Shown piece after piece: positions 1-10,381 of a DNA stretch of 54,700 bases. The DNA is from DASTPP01 sp035762175 (GTDB taxonomy: Bacteria > Myxococcota_A > Polyangia > Polyangiales > Polyangiaceae). The notes beneath the pieces are model-generated. The model searched no databases and was not told where the DNA came from. It saw only the letters and a program-made list of their open reading frames with translations. The stretch spans positions 1 through 54,700 of the forward strand of contig DASTPP010000225.1 of the NCBI GenBank assembly GCA_035762175.1, given 5' to 3'. Numbering within the stretch: position 1 is the first letter of the stretch; every line of letters starts with the position of its first letter. A program made the translations under genes and the position numbers.

Positions 1-2
1 AC

Positions 3-98
3 ACGAACGTCTATCTCGTTGACGACACGCCCGAGACCCGAGAGCAAATCCGTACCTTGCGCAAGCGCCTGGTCCCCAACCCACGGGTTCGGCGCTGA
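3..98 (+). CDS. C-terminal end of an unidentified protein (5' truncated by window)
   Basis: Frame 3 is open from the first base of the window to a TGA at 96-98. It reads as a charged 31-residue tail beginning TNVYLVDD and ending in an Arg-rich stretch. The helical, charged composition and the tidy stop suggest the true end of a gene that starts outside the window. The fragment is too short to assign a family. About 240 bases without a convincing gene follow before the next gene, which is on the opposite strand. Confidence 0.45.
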   Translation, partial: TNVYLVDDTPETREQIRTLRKRLVPNPRVRR

Positions 99-338
99 AG
101 GGAGCACCAAGATGTCGACTCCGGTCCATTTTGCACACAAAACCGGCCCCGAGTTACGAGGGCTGAGCGAGGGCGAAGCGCCGGGGCGGGCACGTGGCGG
201 CACGCCCCGGCGCCCCCGCTTTCGGGCACGTCGCGCCGGGGCGGGGTGACGGGCGCTGCGCCTCGCGGACGCGACGACGCGCTCGGGCCGTGGCGGCGCC
301 TCGACCGCCTGGGCGGGCTGGCCGGGGGCCGCCGGCGC

Positions 339-1109
339 CTACTGCACCCGCCGCACCGGCGCCGCGTTCAGCGCGGTCGGGCGCTTGTCTTCGGTGCACA
401 TGTCGTTGTTGGTCGGGCGGGCGCCGAAGCGCAATTCGTCGCCGCTCAACGATACGAGATCGTAGTCGGCCGCGCACTGCGCCGCGGGGTACTGGCCGAG
501 GCCGGGGCAGCCGGTCGCGAGCACGTCGGTCGCCTCGCCCGCCGCCCACGAGCCGCCGCCGCAACCGGTCGGGCTGCCGAGAAAGTCGGCGGCGGCGCTG
601 CTCGCGGGCGTGATGGTCTTCTCGCCGAAGCCGAAGCGGGCCTCGAAGGCGCCCGCGACGGCGGCCGAGGGCCCGGTGATCTCGTAGGGCCCTTCGATGT
701 GAACGGTCACAAACTCACCGCCGCACGACGCGTCGCCGTAAACGACGAAGTCGAGGGCCCACTCGTCTGCGCTGATGTCGAAGGCGAGGCTGAACGATTG
801 GCCCTGGCCCATGGGCTGGCAGTCGCCCTTCCAGGCGCCGGTCAGATCGGGCGCGGCCGTCGTGCCGCCCGCCCCGCCGGTGCCCGCCGCGCCGCCCGTG
901 CCGGCCGCGCCGCCCGTGCCCGCCGCGCCCCCCGTGCCGGCCGCGCCCCCAGCCCCCGCCGGCCCGCCGCCGCCCGAGCCGCCGGCGCCGGCCGCGCCCT
1001 GCGCCCCCGCCGCGCCGCCGGGGTTGGCCCCGTCGTCGTCGTCGTCGCCGCAGCCCAGAAACACCACCGCCCCGAGGGCCAAGGCGGCCCAGCGTGCCAT
1101 TGCGCTCAT
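339..1109 (-). CDS. APCDD1-like domain lipoprotein
   Basis: This is a 256-residue predicted lipoprotein. A hydrophobic N-terminus ends in a lipobox (VFLGC), followed by Gly-Asp5 and a Gly/Ala/Thr-rich linker with AAGTGG repeats to about residue 85. The rest resembles the animal APCDD1 domain. It has G-x-W-x3-C near the start, then W...Y-x-D-x2-C and a G-x-Y strand. Further on come C-G-x-G-S-W with D-V and G-C-x-x-L-G, and finally DYDL...L-x-F-G-x-R-P and a closing R-P-T. These match the order and spacing I remember for human APCDD1, a secreted Wnt inhibitor with a lipid-binding beta-barrel fold. The start is ATG at 1109 because it sits behind GAGGAG and directly precedes the signal peptide; the longer open frame lacks a ribosome site. 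The gene is divergent from a LysR regulator. Lipoprotein status is strong. The domain call rests on remembered motifs, and the ligand in bacteria is unknown. Confidence 0.82.
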   Translation of the reverse strand: MSAMARWAALALGAVVFLGCGDDDDDGANPGGAAGAQGAAGAGGSGGGGPAGAGGAAGTGGAAGTGGAAGTGGAAGTGGAGGTTAAPDLTGAWKGDCQPMGQGQSFSLAFDISADEWALDFVVYGDASCGGEFVTVHIEGPYEITGPSAAVAGAFEARFGFGEKTITPASSAAADFLGSPTGCGGGSWAAGEATDVLATGCPGLGQYPAAQCAADYDLVSLSGDELRFGARPTNNDMCTEDKRPTALNAAPVRRVQ

Positions 1110-1247
1110 GATCGTTCTCCTCTGCGCGGGGTTGCCGCCGCGGGCCCGAGGGCGCCGCCGCCGCGCTGTCTGAGAAGACTTTGGGGCCCGCGGGGCCGAT
1201 CTGCCAACGTACAAAGGCGCGGGTCAGTCGTGCGATGCTGCAACACC

Positions 1248-2249
1248 ATGCTCGACTGGAACGATCTGCGCTACGCCGTGACCCTGGCCGAGGCGGGCAC
1301 GGTGCGCGCCGCCGCGCGCCGCCTCGGGGTCGACCCCTCGACCGTCAGCCGGCGGCTCGCCGCGCTCGAAGCGACGCTCGGGGTGACGCTCTATTTGAAG
1401 AGCGTGCGGGGCTACGCCCCGACGGCGGCGGGCCGGCGGCTCTTCGACTCGCTGGGCGGGCTGGTGCGCGAGCTCGAGGCGTTCGAGCGGGGCGGGCTCG
1501 CCCGCGGCGACGACGAGGGCGCGACGGGGCTCGTGCGCGTCGCCACGACCGAGGTGACGGCGCAGCACCTGCTCGAGCGCGCGGTGCCGGTGCTGCGCGA
1601 GCGGCACCCGGGGCTCACGGTCGAGCTCGTCACGGGCAACAGCCCCGCCGATCTGACGCGCGGCGAGGCCGATTTGGCGGTGCGCTTCTTGCGGCCGGCG
1701 GGCGTCGAGATCATCGCGCGCTCGCTCGGCGAGGTGCGCTACGGCCTCTACGCGTCGGCGGGCTACCTGGCGCGCCGCCCCGCGCCGCCCGCGCCCGAGC
1801 GGCTCGAGGGCCAAGACATCGTGCTGCCGACGCGCGAGCTGCGGGGCGGCCCCGAAGAGGCGTGGCTGTCGGCGCACGCGGGCGGCGCGCGCGTGGCGGT
1901 GCAGAGCAACAGCATGCCCACCATCGCCTCGGCGGCGGCGGCGGGGCTGGGCCTCGCGGTGCTGCCGACGGTGCTGGGCGACGGCGACCCGAGGCTGACG
2001 CGGCTCTGGGCGCTCGACGCGATCACGCCCCGCACGGTCTGGCTGCTCTACCACCGCGACGCGCGCGCGACGGCGCGCATTCGCGCGGTCGCCACCGCCG
2101 TCGAAGACGATCTGCGCGAGCGGCTCGCGCGCGCCGCGGCCCCCCCCGCCCGGGCCGCGGGGGGCGACGCCGCGAAGCCCGCCCGCACCTCGGGCGACGC
2201 CGCGTCGCCGCGGGCCCGCGGCGCGGCGACGCGCGCCCCCGCTCGATGA
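1248..2249 (+). CDS. LysR-family transcriptional regulator
   Basis: This is a 333-residue protein. Residues 1-60 are a classic LysR winged helix-turn-helix (W-x-D-L-R-Y at the start, then A-A-R-R-L-G-V-D-P-S-T-V-S-R-R-L). A linker helix and a periplasmic-binding-protein-like effector domain follow to about residue 290. The last 40 residues are an Ala/Pro/Arg-rich tail not typical of the family. The ATG at 1248 was chosen because it starts exactly at the HTH; the open frame continues far upstream in non-coding sequence. LysR proteins bind DNA as tetramers and often control the divergent neighbour, here the APCDD1-like lipoprotein 138 bp away. The shared intergenic stretch 1110-1247 is therefore the likely operator. 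The effector is unknown. Confidence 0.9.
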   Translation: MLDWNDLRYAVTLAEAGTVRAAARRLGVDPSTVSRRLAALEATLGVTLYLKSVRGYAPTAAGRRLFDSLGGLVRELEAFERGGLARGDDEGATGLVRVATTEVTAQHLLERAVPVLRERHPGLTVELVTGNSPADLTRGEADLAVRFLRPAGVEIIARSLGEVRYGLYASAGYLARRPAPPAPERLEGQDIVLPTRELRGGPEEAWLSAHAGGARVAVQSNSMPTIASAAAAGLGLAVLPTVLGDGDPRLTRLWALDAITPRTVWLLYHRDARATARIRAVATAVEDDLRERLARAAAPPARAAGGDAAKPARTSGDAASPRARGAATRAPAR

Positions 2250-2268
2250 AGCGAGCCGGCCCGGGCGC

Positions 2269-2568
2269 GGCTCTGATCCGAGCGGCGGGTGACGTGGCGC
2301 GCCCGACGGCCCCGCACTGAAGTGCGGGGCACGGCGTCACCAAGTCGTGCCGCGTGACCTCGGGTCGGTCCGGCGCGCAAAGCCCGCCCCTCGCTGGGCC
2401 CGGGCTCCCGCGGGCTCTGGCTTCTGGGCGAGCCCGCGCGAGCGGCTCGCGGCGATTGAGCCCGGCCCCAGCGAGGGCCGGGCTTTGCTCTCCGTTCGCG
2501 CGGGATACGCCGTGCCCCGCACTTCAGTGCGGGGCCGCCGGGCGTCACCCGCCGCTCGGATCAGAGCC
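2269..2568. repeat. 300-bp nested inverted repeat between convergent genes
   Basis: The outer arms are 2269-2337 and 2507-2568. They are reverse complements except for a short indel. Each arm contains a small hairpin, CCCCGCACT-GA-AGTGCGGGG. Inside lies a second imperfect inverted repeat (about 2377-2406 against 2459-2488, beginning GCAAAGCCC). The whole block could fold into one long hairpin. It occupies the gap after the LysR gene and reaches the last codons of the S37 peptidase on the other strand. It may act as a bidirectional terminator or be a palindromic mobile remnant. No transposase or target duplication was seen. Confidence 0.8.
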
Positions 2569-4111
2569 GGGGGCGGCCGGGGGCGAGGTGCACCCAGGCC
2601 GGCTCGGAGGAGCGCTCGACGCTCGGGGCGGGCGGCGGGGGCGGCAGCGCCGGGGCCACGCCCGTCCACGATTGCAGGATCGCGAAGGCCTCGTCGCGCG
2701 ACGCGGCCGGCAGGGCAGGGTGCGTGAGGAACGCGCCGTGGTTGCCGCCCGGCACCACGAAGGTGTGCAGATCGCGGCCCGCGCCCGGCGCGAACGCGTA
2801 GGCGCCCGCCGACCAGGGGTCATACTCGCCGTAAATGAACAAGAAGCGCTCGCCCTCGCTGGCGAGCCAGTCGCCGACGTCGAGCATCGGGGCCGGGTCG
2901 AAGGAGCGCCCCGGCACGGGCGGCGCGTAGACCTCGACCGAGTACGTCTCGGGGAACTGCAAGAGGTCTTCGAGGTGCAGCGTGAGCGGCCCGTACGAGC
3001 CGAGCTGGGCGGCGGTCTGGTGGTAGTAGCCCGCGAAGCCGTCGACCGAGAGCAGGGTGCCGTCGCTCGCCAGCGAGAGGGGCACGTGCGCGGCGAGCAC
3101 CCCGAGCGACTCGTCGATGGGGGCGCCGGGCGCGGGCAACGTCTCGCACTCGGCGGGGTCGCCGTACTGCCAGAACGCGAAGCGGAACTCTTGCACGATG
3201 TGCTCGTAGGCCGCCTCGGGCCCCCCGACGTGCTCGAAGGTCAGCCCCTCTTCGGCCGCCAGGGCGTCAAAGGCCGGCCGGGCCTCGGCGCGCCGGGTGA
3301 GCAGATCGCGCTGCAGGGCGACGATGCGCTCGCGGCACGCCGCGTCGCCCACCTGCTCGAGGAACGCGACGTAGCGCTGGTCGTCGGTGCCGTAGCTCTG
3401 CGGCGCGACGTACGCGACGGTGCCTTCGACGTCGTCGGGGTAGAAGCGGCGGTGGTAGACCGAGGTCATGCCGCCCTTGCTCGCCCCGGTCGAGAGCCAG
3501 GTACCCTTGTAGATGGGCTTGAGCGCCTCGACCACGCGGTGGTGGTCGGCCGCCGCCTGCTCGATCGTCAGGTACGCCCACGCCTCGGCCGGCGGCTCGC
3601 CCGCGCCGCGCAGGGGCGTCGAGGGGCCGAAGAAGCGGTGCTCGACCGTGATGTTGTTGCCCCCGAGGAGGATCGAGATCTCGCTGTCGGAGGGCCTGGG
3701 CGCAAAGAGAAAGTAGCCCGTGCTCGCCAGCACCGTCGCCTCGGCCTCGCCGCGGTGAACCAAGTGCACCCGCTGCGCGAACGCCCCGGCCTTGGGCTCG
3801 TCGTGGTCGACGGGCTGCTCGATCGTGAAGGCGATGCGACGCGCCCCGTCGGCCTTCGGCTCGAGCTCTTCGACGTCGGCGACCCCGGGGGTCAAGCGCA
3901 GCCGGTCGACCACGTCGAGGCCCGCGCCCCCGGCCTCGCCCCCGCCCCCCGCCTTGCCGCCGCCCCCCGAGCTACCGCCGCCGCCCCGCCCGGCCCCGCC
4001 GAGGTACTCGGGGTCGGACAGGCTGTAGTGGTCTTCGTTGAATGGGTCGCAGCCCGCGGCTGAGGCGAGTGCCAAAGAAAACGCCAGGGTAAAGCGAACG
4101 CCGGATCGCAT
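2561..4111 (-). CDS. S37-type (PS-10) tripeptidyl aminopeptidase, predicted lipoprotein
   Basis: This is a 516-residue exported serine peptidase with an alpha/beta-hydrolase fold. The N-terminus is a signal sequence ending S-A-A-G-C (Cys21), then a Gly-rich linker to about residue 64. The catalytic region carries the family signatures F-T-I-E-Q-P-V-D-H, V-E-H-R-F-F and the nucleophile elbow G-A-S-K-G (Ser211). The likely acid is Asp431 in G-E-Y-D-P-W-S and the likely base His458 in G-G-N-H-G. S37 enzymes of actinomycetes release tripeptides from protein N-termini; here the enzyme is probably anchored on the envelope. The ATG at 4111 was preferred over the upstream frame because GGAGGT precedes it and the signal peptide starts there. 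The last codons fall in the inverted repeat. The gene is divergent from an M1 aminopeptidase lipoprotein, so the two may form a peptide-scavenging pair. Confidence 0.88.
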   Translation of the reverse strand: MRSGVRFTLAFSLALASAAGCDPFNEDHYSLSDPEYLGGAGRGGGGSSGGGGKAGGGGEAGGAGLDVVDRLRLTPGVADVEELEPKADGARRIAFTIEQPVDHDEPKAGAFAQRVHLVHRGEAEATVLASTGYFLFAPRPSDSEISILLGGNNITVEHRFFGPSTPLRGAGEPPAEAWAYLTIEQAAADHHRVVEALKPIYKGTWLSTGASKGGMTSVYHRRFYPDDVEGTVAYVAPQSYGTDDQRYVAFLEQVGDAACRERIVALQRDLLTRRAEARPAFDALAAEEGLTFEHVGGPEAAYEHIVQEFRFAFWQYGDPAECETLPAPGAPIDESLGVLAAHVPLSLASDGTLLSVDGFAGYYHQTAAQLGSYGPLTLHLEDLLQFPETYSVEVYAPPVPGRSFDPAPMLDVGDWLASEGERFLFIYGEYDPWSAGAYAFAPGAGRDLHTFVVPGGNHGAFLTHPALPAASRDEAFAILQSWTGVAPALPPPPPAPSVERSSEPAWVHLAPGRPRL

Positions 4112-4397
4112 CGCGCACCTCCGCGACGAGGCGCGCTCGCGTCGGGGCCGGCCCGAACGGTCGCGCCGGAGCCCGCGCGAGCAGCCCGCGCGAAACGACC
4201 CTGGCACACGCCCCCCCGCCTCGCAATCGGGAAAAATCCCGAACGGGCGGGGGTAGCCGGGCCGTGGCGACGGGCGACTTCGTCGCTCGGGCCGCGGCCC
4301 GCGGGCGGCGTTTCTCGCCGATTGGGTGATCGAAAGGGGCCCCCGCGTCCACTAACGTGGCGGCGCGGTCGTACCGCCCGACTTCGAGGCAAGAGAC

Positions 4398-7349
<2,952 letters not shown>

Positions 7350-7381
7350 AAGGGGGCCTGCCTTGTGCTAACAATGGGGCC

Positions 7382-7465
7382 ATGACGGACGGGCACGACG
7401 AGGGCTCGGGCGCTTGCTGCGGGGCGTGCGACAGCACCGTCGAGGTGCGGCGCGTCCCGACGTGA
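7382..7465 (+). CDS. Possible 27-residue Cys-rich leader ORF overlapping the dehydratase start
   Basis: An ATG at 7382 opens a 27-codon frame with the core A-C-C-G-A-C and ends at TGA 7463-7465. The stop overlaps the GTG of the next gene (GTGA, 7462-7465), the same junction seen between other co-translated genes in this window. The Shine-Dalgarno sequence is weak and the peptide matches no family I know. It may be a translational coupler or regulatory leader, or chance. Nothing else supports expression. Confidence 0.3.
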   Translation: MTDGHDEGSGACCGACDSTVEVRRVPT

Positions 7466-8490
7466 CGGCCCCGGCGGGCGGGGCGGGGCCTCCCTCGGGC
7501 CTCGATCTCGCGACCTTCGAGGCCGCGCGGGCGCGCGTCGGGGCGCATCTCCGGCGTACGGCGCTGGCGCGGCTGCGGCCGGGCGAGGCGGGGCGGCTGC
7601 CCGACTTTCTCGAGCGGGCGATCGTCGACGTGGCCGCCCTCGACGGCTCGCGCCTGCCGGCGGCCCTCTTCGTGAAGCTCGAGTCGGGGCAGGTGACCGG
7701 CTCGTTCAAGCCGCGCGGGGCGCTCAACCGGCTGCTCTCGCTGCCGCGCGAGGTCGCCTCGCGGGGGGTCGTGACGGCCTCGGGCGGCAACCACGGCCTC
7801 GCCGTCGCGTACGCGGGGCGCTCGCTCGGCGTGCCGACGACGGTCTACCTGCCGCGCGGCGCCCCCGAAGAGAAGGCGGCGCGAATGCGAAGGTGGCGGG
7901 CCGGGGTCGTGCGCGTCGGCGACGTGTGGGACGACGCCCACGCGGCGGCGCTCGCGCACGCGCGGCGCGAGGGGCTCGCGTACATACACCCCTTCGCCGA
8001 CCCCGAGGTGGTGGCCGGGCAGGGCACGCTGGCGCTCGAGATTCTCGAGCAGGCGCCCGAGATCGACGCGCTCGTCGTGGCGGTCGGGGGCGGCGGGCTC
8101 ATCGCGGGCATCGCCGAGGCGGCGAAGCTCTTGCGCCCCGGCGTCCGCGTGGTCGGCGTCGAGCCCATGGGGGCGCCGACGCTCTCCGAGAGCCTGCGGG
8201 CGGGGGGTCTCGTCGAGCTGCCGGCGATCACGACGAGGGCGGGCTCGCTCGCGCCGCGGCGGAGCGACCCTTTCGTTTTCGAGATCATTCGCCGCTCGGT
8301 CGACGACGTCGTGCTCGTCACCGACGACGAGATGCTCGAGGCGGCGAGCTTCCTGCGCGACGAGCTGGGCGAGGGCGTCGAGCTCTCGGGCGCCGCGGCC
8401 GTCGCCGCCGTGCTGACCGGCCGGGCGGGCCTGGGCGGCGCCGCGCACCCCTGCGCGCTCGTGTGCGGCGCGGGCGACGCGGCGGGCTGA
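7462..8490 (+). CDS. PLP-dependent threonine/serine dehydratase-like enzyme
   Basis: This is a 342-residue fold-type II PLP enzyme. The PLP lysine is K83 in T-G-S-F-K-P-R-G-A, the usual motif of threonine ammonia-lyases. A substrate loop A-S-G-G-N-H-G follows, then a Gly-rich phosphate cup V-G-G-G-G-L-I-A-G. There is no C-terminal ACT domain, so this is the short, catabolic-type form rather than feedback-regulated biosynthetic IlvA. The likely reaction is L-threonine to 2-oxobutyrate plus ammonia (or serine to pyruvate); serine racemase and related dehydratases look alike and cannot be excluded. The GTG at 7462 was chosen over a TTG at 7414 because it overlaps a preceding stop and has GAGGTG upstream. 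Malic enzyme and a 2-oxoacid dehydrogenase E1 lie downstream, so the neighbourhood is oxoacid metabolism. Confidence 0.85.
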   Translation: MTAPAGGAGPPSGLDLATFEAARARVGAHLRRTALARLRPGEAGRLPDFLERAIVDVAALDGSRLPAALFVKLESGQVTGSFKPRGALNRLLSLPREVASRGVVTASGGNHGLAVAYAGRSLGVPTTVYLPRGAPEEKAARMRRWRAGVVRVGDVWDDAHAAALAHARREGLAYIHPFADPEVVAGQGTLALEILEQAPEIDALVVAVGGGGLIAGIAEAAKLLRPGVRVVGVEPMGAPTLSESLRAGGLVELPAITTRAGSLAPRRSDPFVFEIIRRSVDDVVLVTDDEMLEAASFLRDELGEGVELSGAAAVAAVLTGRAGLGGAAHPCALVCGAGDAAG

Positions 8491-8662
8491 AGCGGGCGCA
8501 GGCGACGCCGCCGGCGAAAGCGAGCGCGGGCGACGCGGCGGGCGGGAGCGGGCGCGGGCGGCGGACGCCCGCCCGGGGGCGCGCCGCGCCGAAGAGGCGG
8601 GGCGGCGCGGCGCGACTTTGGGGTGTGCAACGGCGCACGGCTCTGCCATGGTCCGGGGCGAT

Positions 8663-10381
8663 ATGGCCCGACTCTCTCGCTACTTCGAGCTCACCCGCGA
8701 CGCCGCCGGCCAAGAGAGCCTGCGCGTCGACCTCGACGGCGTCGCGCTCCTGCGCCTCGCGCTGACCAACAAGGGCACCGCCTTCCCCCTCGACGAGCGC
8801 ATCGCGCTGCGGCTCGACGGCCTCTTGCCGCCGCACGTCGCGACGCTCGACGAGCAGCTCGCGCGCGTCTACGCGGCCTTCGCGAGCGAGCCGACGGCGC
8901 TCGCCAAGTACAGCTACCTGCGCTCGCTGCAAGAGCGCAACGAGATTCTCTTTTACGCGCTGCTCGAGCGAAACCTCGAAGAGATGCTGCCCATCGTCTA
9001 CACGCCGACGGTGGGCGAGGCGGTGCAGAAGTTCAACGCGCTCTACCAGAGCGCGCGCGGCCTCTCGCTCTCGATCGAGAACGTCGGCCGGGCCGCGGCG
9101 GCCGCCCGAAACTGCCTGCTCGACGACGTGCGTATGATCGTCGCGACCGACTCGTCGGCCATCCTCGGCATCGGCGACCAGGGCTACGGTGGCATGGCCA
9201 TCGCAATCGGCAAGCTCGCCCTCTACACGGTCGCCGGCGGCGTCAGCCCCTACCGCTCGCTGCCGCTCGGGCTCGACGTCGGCACCGACCGCAAGGGCCT
9301 CGCCGAACGCCCCGAGTACCTCGGCGTGCGCCACGGCCGGCTCAAGGGCGACGAGTACCTCGCCTTCATGGACCAGGTGGTCGACGCCGTGCGCGAGCGC
9401 TGGCCCCGCGCCATCTTGCAATGGGAAGACCTCTCGAAAGACACCGCCTTCGCCGTCCTCGAGCGGTACCGCCGCACGATCCCCTCGTTCAACGACGACA
9501 TCCAGGGCACCGGGGCGGTCGCGCTCGCCGGCATGCTGGCCGCGTGCGCGGCGCGGGGGCGCAAGCTGTCCGACGAGCGCGTGCTCGTCTACGGCGCGGG
9601 CGCCGGCGGCGCGGGCGTCGCGCTCGCCCTGCGCGAGGGCATGAAGCGCGAGGGCCTCGGCGACGACGAGGCGCGCGACCGCGTGTTCGTGCTCGACTCG
9701 AAGGGCCTGCTCGTCGAAGGCCGCCCGATGGAAGACTACAAGAAGCCGCTCGCCCAGCCCCGGGCCCGCGTCGCCGGCTGGCCCGGCGGCCCCGCGTGGG
9801 GCCTGCTCGCCACCGCCCAGCACGCGCGCGCCACCGCCCTGCTCGGCCTCTCGGGCCAGGGCGGCGCCTTCACCGAGGCCGACGTGCGCGCCCTCTTGCC
9901 GCACGCCGAGCGCCCCGTCATCTTCGCCCTCTCGAACCCCACCAGCGCCTGCGAGGCGACGCCCGAAGACATCACGAGGTGGTCCAACGGGCGCGCCCTC
10001 GTCGCCACCGGCAGCCCCTTCCCGCCCGTGCGCGTCGGCGATCGCGACGTGCCCGTGGGCCAGGGCAACAACGCGTTCATCTTCCCCGGCCTCGGCTTCG
10101 GCGCCATCCTGGCCGACGCGTCCGAGATTACCGATACCATGGTGCTCGCCGCCGCGTACGCGCTCGCCGACTACACCCGGGCGCACCACGCCGCCGAGGG
10201 CCTGCTCTACCCGCCCGTCAGCGAGCTGCGGGCCGTCAGCCTCGAGGTCGCCGCGCGCGTCGTGCGGCAGGCCTTCGCCGACGGCGTCGCCCGCACCACC
10301 AAGGTCACGCCCGAGGGGGCCGCCGCCTACGTGCGCGCCAAGGCCTGGCACGCGCGCTACGTCCCCTTCCGGCGGGCTTAG
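8663..10381 (+). CDS. maeA: NAD-type malic enzyme
   Basis: This is a 572-residue oxidative decarboxylating malate dehydrogenase (malate to pyruvate, CO2 and NADH). Family features run in order. The N-terminal domain has L-T-N-K-G-T-A-F, K-Y-S-Y-L-R-S-L-Q and the tyrosine-containing P-I-V-Y-T-P-T-V-G. Next come the site I segment I-L-G-I-G-D-Q-G and the metal-binding E-D-L and N-D-D-I-Q-G-T motifs. The nucleotide fold is G-A-G-A-G-G-A-G and the late motif is S-N-P-T. Length matches the large bacterial/eukaryotic malic enzymes (about 560 residues). The ATG at 8663 was chosen because a GGGGCG sits before it; an in-frame ATG at 8648 has no ribosome site. The stop codon overlaps the stop of the convergent E1 gene, leaving no room for a terminator. 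The gap upstream contains degenerate copies of a GCGGGCGACGCGGCGGGC-like unit. Confidence 0.95.
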   Translation: MARLSRYFELTRDAAGQESLRVDLDGVALLRLALTNKGTAFPLDERIALRLDGLLPPHVATLDEQLARVYAAFASEPTALAKYSYLRSLQERNEILFYALLERNLEEMLPIVYTPTVGEAVQKFNALYQSARGLSLSIENVGRAAAAARNCLLDDVRMIVATDSSAILGIGDQGYGGMAIAIGKLALYTVAGGVSPYRSLPLGLDVGTDRKGLAERPEYLGVRHGRLKGDEYLAFMDQVVDAVRERWPRAILQWEDLSKDTAFAVLERYRRTIPSFNDDIQGTGAVALAGMLAACAARGRKLSDERVLVYGAGAGGAGVALALREGMKREGLGDDEARDRVFVLDSKGLLVEGRPMEDYKKPLAQPRARVAGWPGGPAWGLLATAQHARATALLGLSGQGGAFTEADVRALLPHAERPVIFALSNPTSACEATPEDITRWSNGRALVATGSPFPPVRVGDRDVPVGQGNNAFIFPGLGFGAILADASEITDTMVLAAAYALADYTRAHHAAEGLLYPPVSELRAVSLEVAARVVRQAFADGVARTTKVTPEGAAAYVRAKAWHARYVPFRRA

